Shown here one piece after another: positions 61,705-64,000 of a stretch of 64,000 bases of DNA. Position numbers and translations under genes: made by a program. How positions within the stretch are numbered: the stretch's first letter is position 1; every line of letters starts with the position of its first letter. The DNA is taken from contig NZ_JNJB01000001.1 in the NCBI RefSeq assembly GCF_000701505.1, positions 62,001-126,000 on the forward strand, written 5' to 3'. This stretch comes from Dyadobacter crusticola DSM 16708. GTDB lineage: Bacteria; Bacteroidota; Bacteroidia; Cytophagales; Spirosomataceae. The notes under the pieces were generated by a model, which was not told the origin of the DNA, ran no database searches, and saw nothing but the letters and a program-made list of their open reading frames with translations.

Positions 61705-63824
61705 TAAACCACAAACGCTGATCCGTAGGCTAGTACCATCAGGTAGGCGAGCTGGATCAGGGGCCATTTCCAGCCGTGGGTCTCACGCTGTACAACTGCG
61801 ATGGTACTCATACACATCATCGCGAACACGTAAAACATCAGGAGCGAAAAACAGACTGCTAGACTGAACATCGGCTGTCCCGTCTCAGGATTCTTTTCCT
61901 GCAATAGCCGCTCTTTCACTGTCGGAACATCTTCGGAATCACCACTGATACTGTATATAGTCGCCATTGTGCCCACAAATACCTCTCTTGCCGCAAAAGA
62001 AGCGAGCAATGCAATCCCGATTTTCCAATCGTACCCCAATGGGCGGATCGCAGGTTCGATAAACCGTCCGAAGTGCCCCGCATAAGAATTTTCCAACTTC
62101 GCCGATGCCACTGCCACGTCGATCTGTTCCTGAGGTGCAGCCTGCATTTTCTCAACAGTTTGCTGCTCGGCTAACTCCATTTTGTCCCCTGGGCCATAGT
62201 TAGACAACACCCAAAGAATAATGGAAATCGCCAAAATGACTTTCCCGGCTTCGAGCACAAACGATTTTACACTATCATACATTGTAAATCCCACATGTCC
62301 CCACCGCGGCAACTTGTACGAAGGCATTTCGAGCATGAAATAGCCCGGCTCTTTTCTTGGGATAAAAAGCGAAAGCAGCCACGCTGAGAACAAGGCCCCA
62401 ATCAAACCCAAAGCGTAAAGCCCGAGCAATACCAAACCCTGCAAATTGAGGAAACCGAGCACAGTGGTAGACGGTACTACCAGCGCAATGAGAATGGTAT
62501 AAATAGGCAGTCGTGCAGAACAGCTCATCAGGGGAGTTACGAGGATGGTAAGCAGCCGCTCATATCTGCTGCTGATGCTCCTGGTAGTCATAATCGCAGG
62601 TACAGCACAGGCAGCTCCTGAAATAAGTGGCACCACGCTGCGGCCGTTCAGGCCAAAGGGACGCATTAATTTGTCCATAATTACCATCACCCGCGCCATA
62701 TACCCCGATTCTTCCAGGATCGAAACCAATGCAAAAAGGATAGCGATAGGAGGAATAAATACAACAATTCCGGCTATTCCCGCCAGGATACCATCCGTAA
62801 TCAAATCGTTTAATACCCCAGGCGGAAGCACCTCTTTGGTCCACTCAATCACCTGGGCGATACCTGCATCGATCAGATCGCTTGGGTAAGTTGCCCAAGC
62901 GAAAATGGCCTGGAATACAATGACAAGGACTACCAAAAAGGAGATATAGCCCCAGAATGGATGCAGCAAAATACTATCGAGCTTTCTGGTCCAGTAAGGT
63001 TGCTCAGTGATACCCGCAGATTTAACCGCCTTTGATACAATAGGTTTGATCTTCTCATACCGCGCGATCGTTTCCGTAGCCAGGAAATGCTTTTCATCAA
63101 AACCATACTTCTCGATCAGCTTGTCCAAACGTGTTCTGGCTGGCTGTTCCAGGAAGGAGAAGTTATCGTGCTGACAAACATATTGCAATGCAACATAGTC
63201 GTTTTCAAGCTGATATATTTCCTTTACTTCCCCAATCAGACTTACCTCGCTTTCCTTTGGTTCGTAAAAATAATGCTGGATCGTTTTTTCTTTGGAATGG
63301 TAAATCTGTCCGATCGCCTCTCTTAACTTATCAACTCCCTTGCCGGTTCGTGCGTTGATATTGACCACAGGTACATTCAGCTGCATGGCAAGCTGTACCG
63401 CATTCACGGTCAGGCTCATACTCTCCGCAACATCAAGCATATTCAATGCAACCACGGATGGAATTCCCATGTCGCTTATTTCAGTAAAGAGCAGCAGGTT
63501 TCTTTGCAGGTTAGAAGCATCGACCACGATCACGACCACGTCCGGAAAATCTGGATGCTTCGGGTTGGCGAGAATGTCCATTACCACACTCTCATCTTTC
63601 GATTTCGGATAGATACTGTACAATCCCGGTAAATCTACCAGTGTTACCTGCGCTTCTTCGTGATTATTATGGGCGGGGATTCGAAATGTTCCGGACTTTT
63701 TTGAGACAGTTACGCCGGGGAAGTTTCCGGTTTTCTGACGTAAACCGGTCAATGCATTAAATAATGTGGACTTGCCGGCATTCGGGTTACCTACCAGCGC
63801 AACTTTTATATTTCCTTGTTTCAA
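61689..63824 (-). CDS. feoB: Ferrous iron transporter B
   Basis: The 711-residue protein has an N-terminal G domain with G1 GNPNAGKSTLFN, G3 DLPGLYS and G4 NMLD. A helical GDI-like region follows, then two Gate regions and about eight membrane helices (RSVVPLISGAACAVPAIM; SCSARLPIYTI; LLASFAAREVFVGTMA) with a FeoB-type C-terminus. It imports Fe2+ through the inner membrane. A FeoA-domain gene lies 28 bases upstream. Its 3' end overlaps the antitoxin-like gene by 16 bases. Confidence 0.96.
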   Translation of the reverse strand: MKQGNIKVALVGNPNAGKSTLFNALTGLRQKTGNFPGVTVSKKSGTFRIPAHNNHEEAQVTLVDLPGLYSIYPKSKDESVVMDILANPKHPDFPDVVVIVVDASNLQRNLLLFTEISDMGIPSVVALNMLDVAESMSLTVNAVQLAMQLNVPVVNINARTGKGVDKLREAIGQIYHSKEKTIQHYFYEPKESEVSLIGEVKEIYQLENDYVALQYVCQHDNFSFLEQPARTRLDKLIEKYGFDEKHFLATETIARYEKIKPIVSKAVKSAGITEQPYWTRKLDSILLHPFWGYISFLVVLVIVFQAIFAWATYPSDLIDAGIAQVIEWTKEVLPPGVLNDLITDGILAGIAGIVVFIPPIAILFALVSILEESGYMARVMVIMDKLMRPFGLNGRSVVPLISGAACAVPAIMTTRSISSRYERLLTILVTPLMSCSARLPIYTILIALVVPSTTVLGFLNLQGLVLLGLYALGLIGALFSAWLLSLFIPRKEPGYFMLEMPSYKLPRWGHVGFTMYDSVKSFVLEAGKVILAISIILWVLSNYGPGDKMELAEQQTVEKMQAAPQEQIDVAVASAKLENSYAGHFGRFIEPAIRPLGYDWKIGIALLASFAAREVFVGTMATIYSISGDSEDVPTVKERLLQEKNPETGQPMFSLAVCFSLLMFYVFAMMCMSTIAVVQRETHGWKWPLIQLAYLMVLAYGSAFVVYQLLS

Positions 63825-63852
63825 TGGAGAAGACTGTAAACAGCATTAAACC

Positions 63853-64000
63853 TTATTCCAACTCAATGACAGACGCTTCGTTAAGGCGAAGAGATAAACT
63901 ATACTGGCCGGAAACATTAATGCAGATCGGATCGCCAAAGGGTGCCACCGCTTCCACTCTCACCTCCGCACCGGGCAAACAGCCCATTTCCAGCAATTTC
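63853..64000 (-). CDS. feoA: FeoA-domain protein, 5' end outside window
   Basis: The last 49 codons of a minus-strand gene are visible. The translation contains LLEMGCLPGAEVRVEA, then DPICINVSGQYSLSLRL and the ending ASVIELE, the SH3-like FeoA fold. It ends 28 bases before the feoB ATG, so feoA-feoB form an operon. Whether a further domain precedes it cannot be seen. Confidence 0.85.
   Translation of the reverse strand, partial: KLLEMGCLPGAEVRVEAVAPFGDPICINVSGQYSLSLRLNEASVIELE

Overview
The window is a dense bacterial chromosome segment, most likely from a Bacteroidota of the order Cytophagales. A Dyadobacter-like organism is my guess from gene content and moderate GC; no marker phylogeny was possible. 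Supporting signs are eight correctly placed matches to the Bacteroidota -7 promoter element TAnnTTTG, mostly weak or absent Shine-Dalgarno sequences, a LytS-type kinase paired with a LytTR regulator, a CarboxypepD_reg/TonB-type outer-membrane barrel protein, a Nudix-winged-helix regulator, a PD40-OmpA protein and menaquinone genes. No rRNA, tRNA, CRISPR array, transposase or phage gene was seen, and no intergenic gap exceeds 300 bases.

Layout. 1-7.3 kb: end of a TPR protein, radC, a DUF3298-type lipoprotein, a LytTR two-component pair, a histidine phosphatase and menaquinone genes menI-menF. 7.4-13.1 kb: a complete tripartite RND efflux operon. 13.3-16.6 kb: an outer-membrane barrel receptor and a CvfB-like S1 protein. 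16.6-21 kb: two secreted amidohydrolase-like proteins in which only one of three domains keeps the HxH metal motif. 21.1-34.5 kb: housekeeping genes, mostly on the minus strand (prfC, ppa, a GT2, trmN6-like, RNase H, pepT, a MazG-like protein, marC-like, a Nudix regulator, aminotransferase V, dapA, ligA), broken by two intergenic palindromic repeat elements. 34.6-40 kb: a tandem duplicated Uma2 pair, rpe, a DUF4038 glycoside hydrolase-like protein and a PD40-OmpA protein.

40-54 kb is the most distinctive part. It is a plus-strand surface-glycan locus with a GT39 transferase, a split transketolase, an NAD-dependent epimerase fused to a polyprenyl-phosphate-type GT2, a GT-C-like membrane protein, an acyltransferase-3, another GT2, a large membrane-anchored unknown protein and an AlgX/AlgJ-like SGNH protein. 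A HigB toxin gene with a very short, HTH-less partner separates the two transketolase halves. I infer that the locus makes a modified sugar, loads it on a lipid carrier, transfers it outside the membrane and O-acylates it.

54-64 kb returns to ordinary genes: an M14 carboxypeptidase, an outer-membrane protein, a DEAD-box helicase coupled to a rhodanese, dapF, rplS with a clear terminator, nnr, a BrnT-like toxin with an unrecognised partner, feoB and the end of a FeoA-domain gene.
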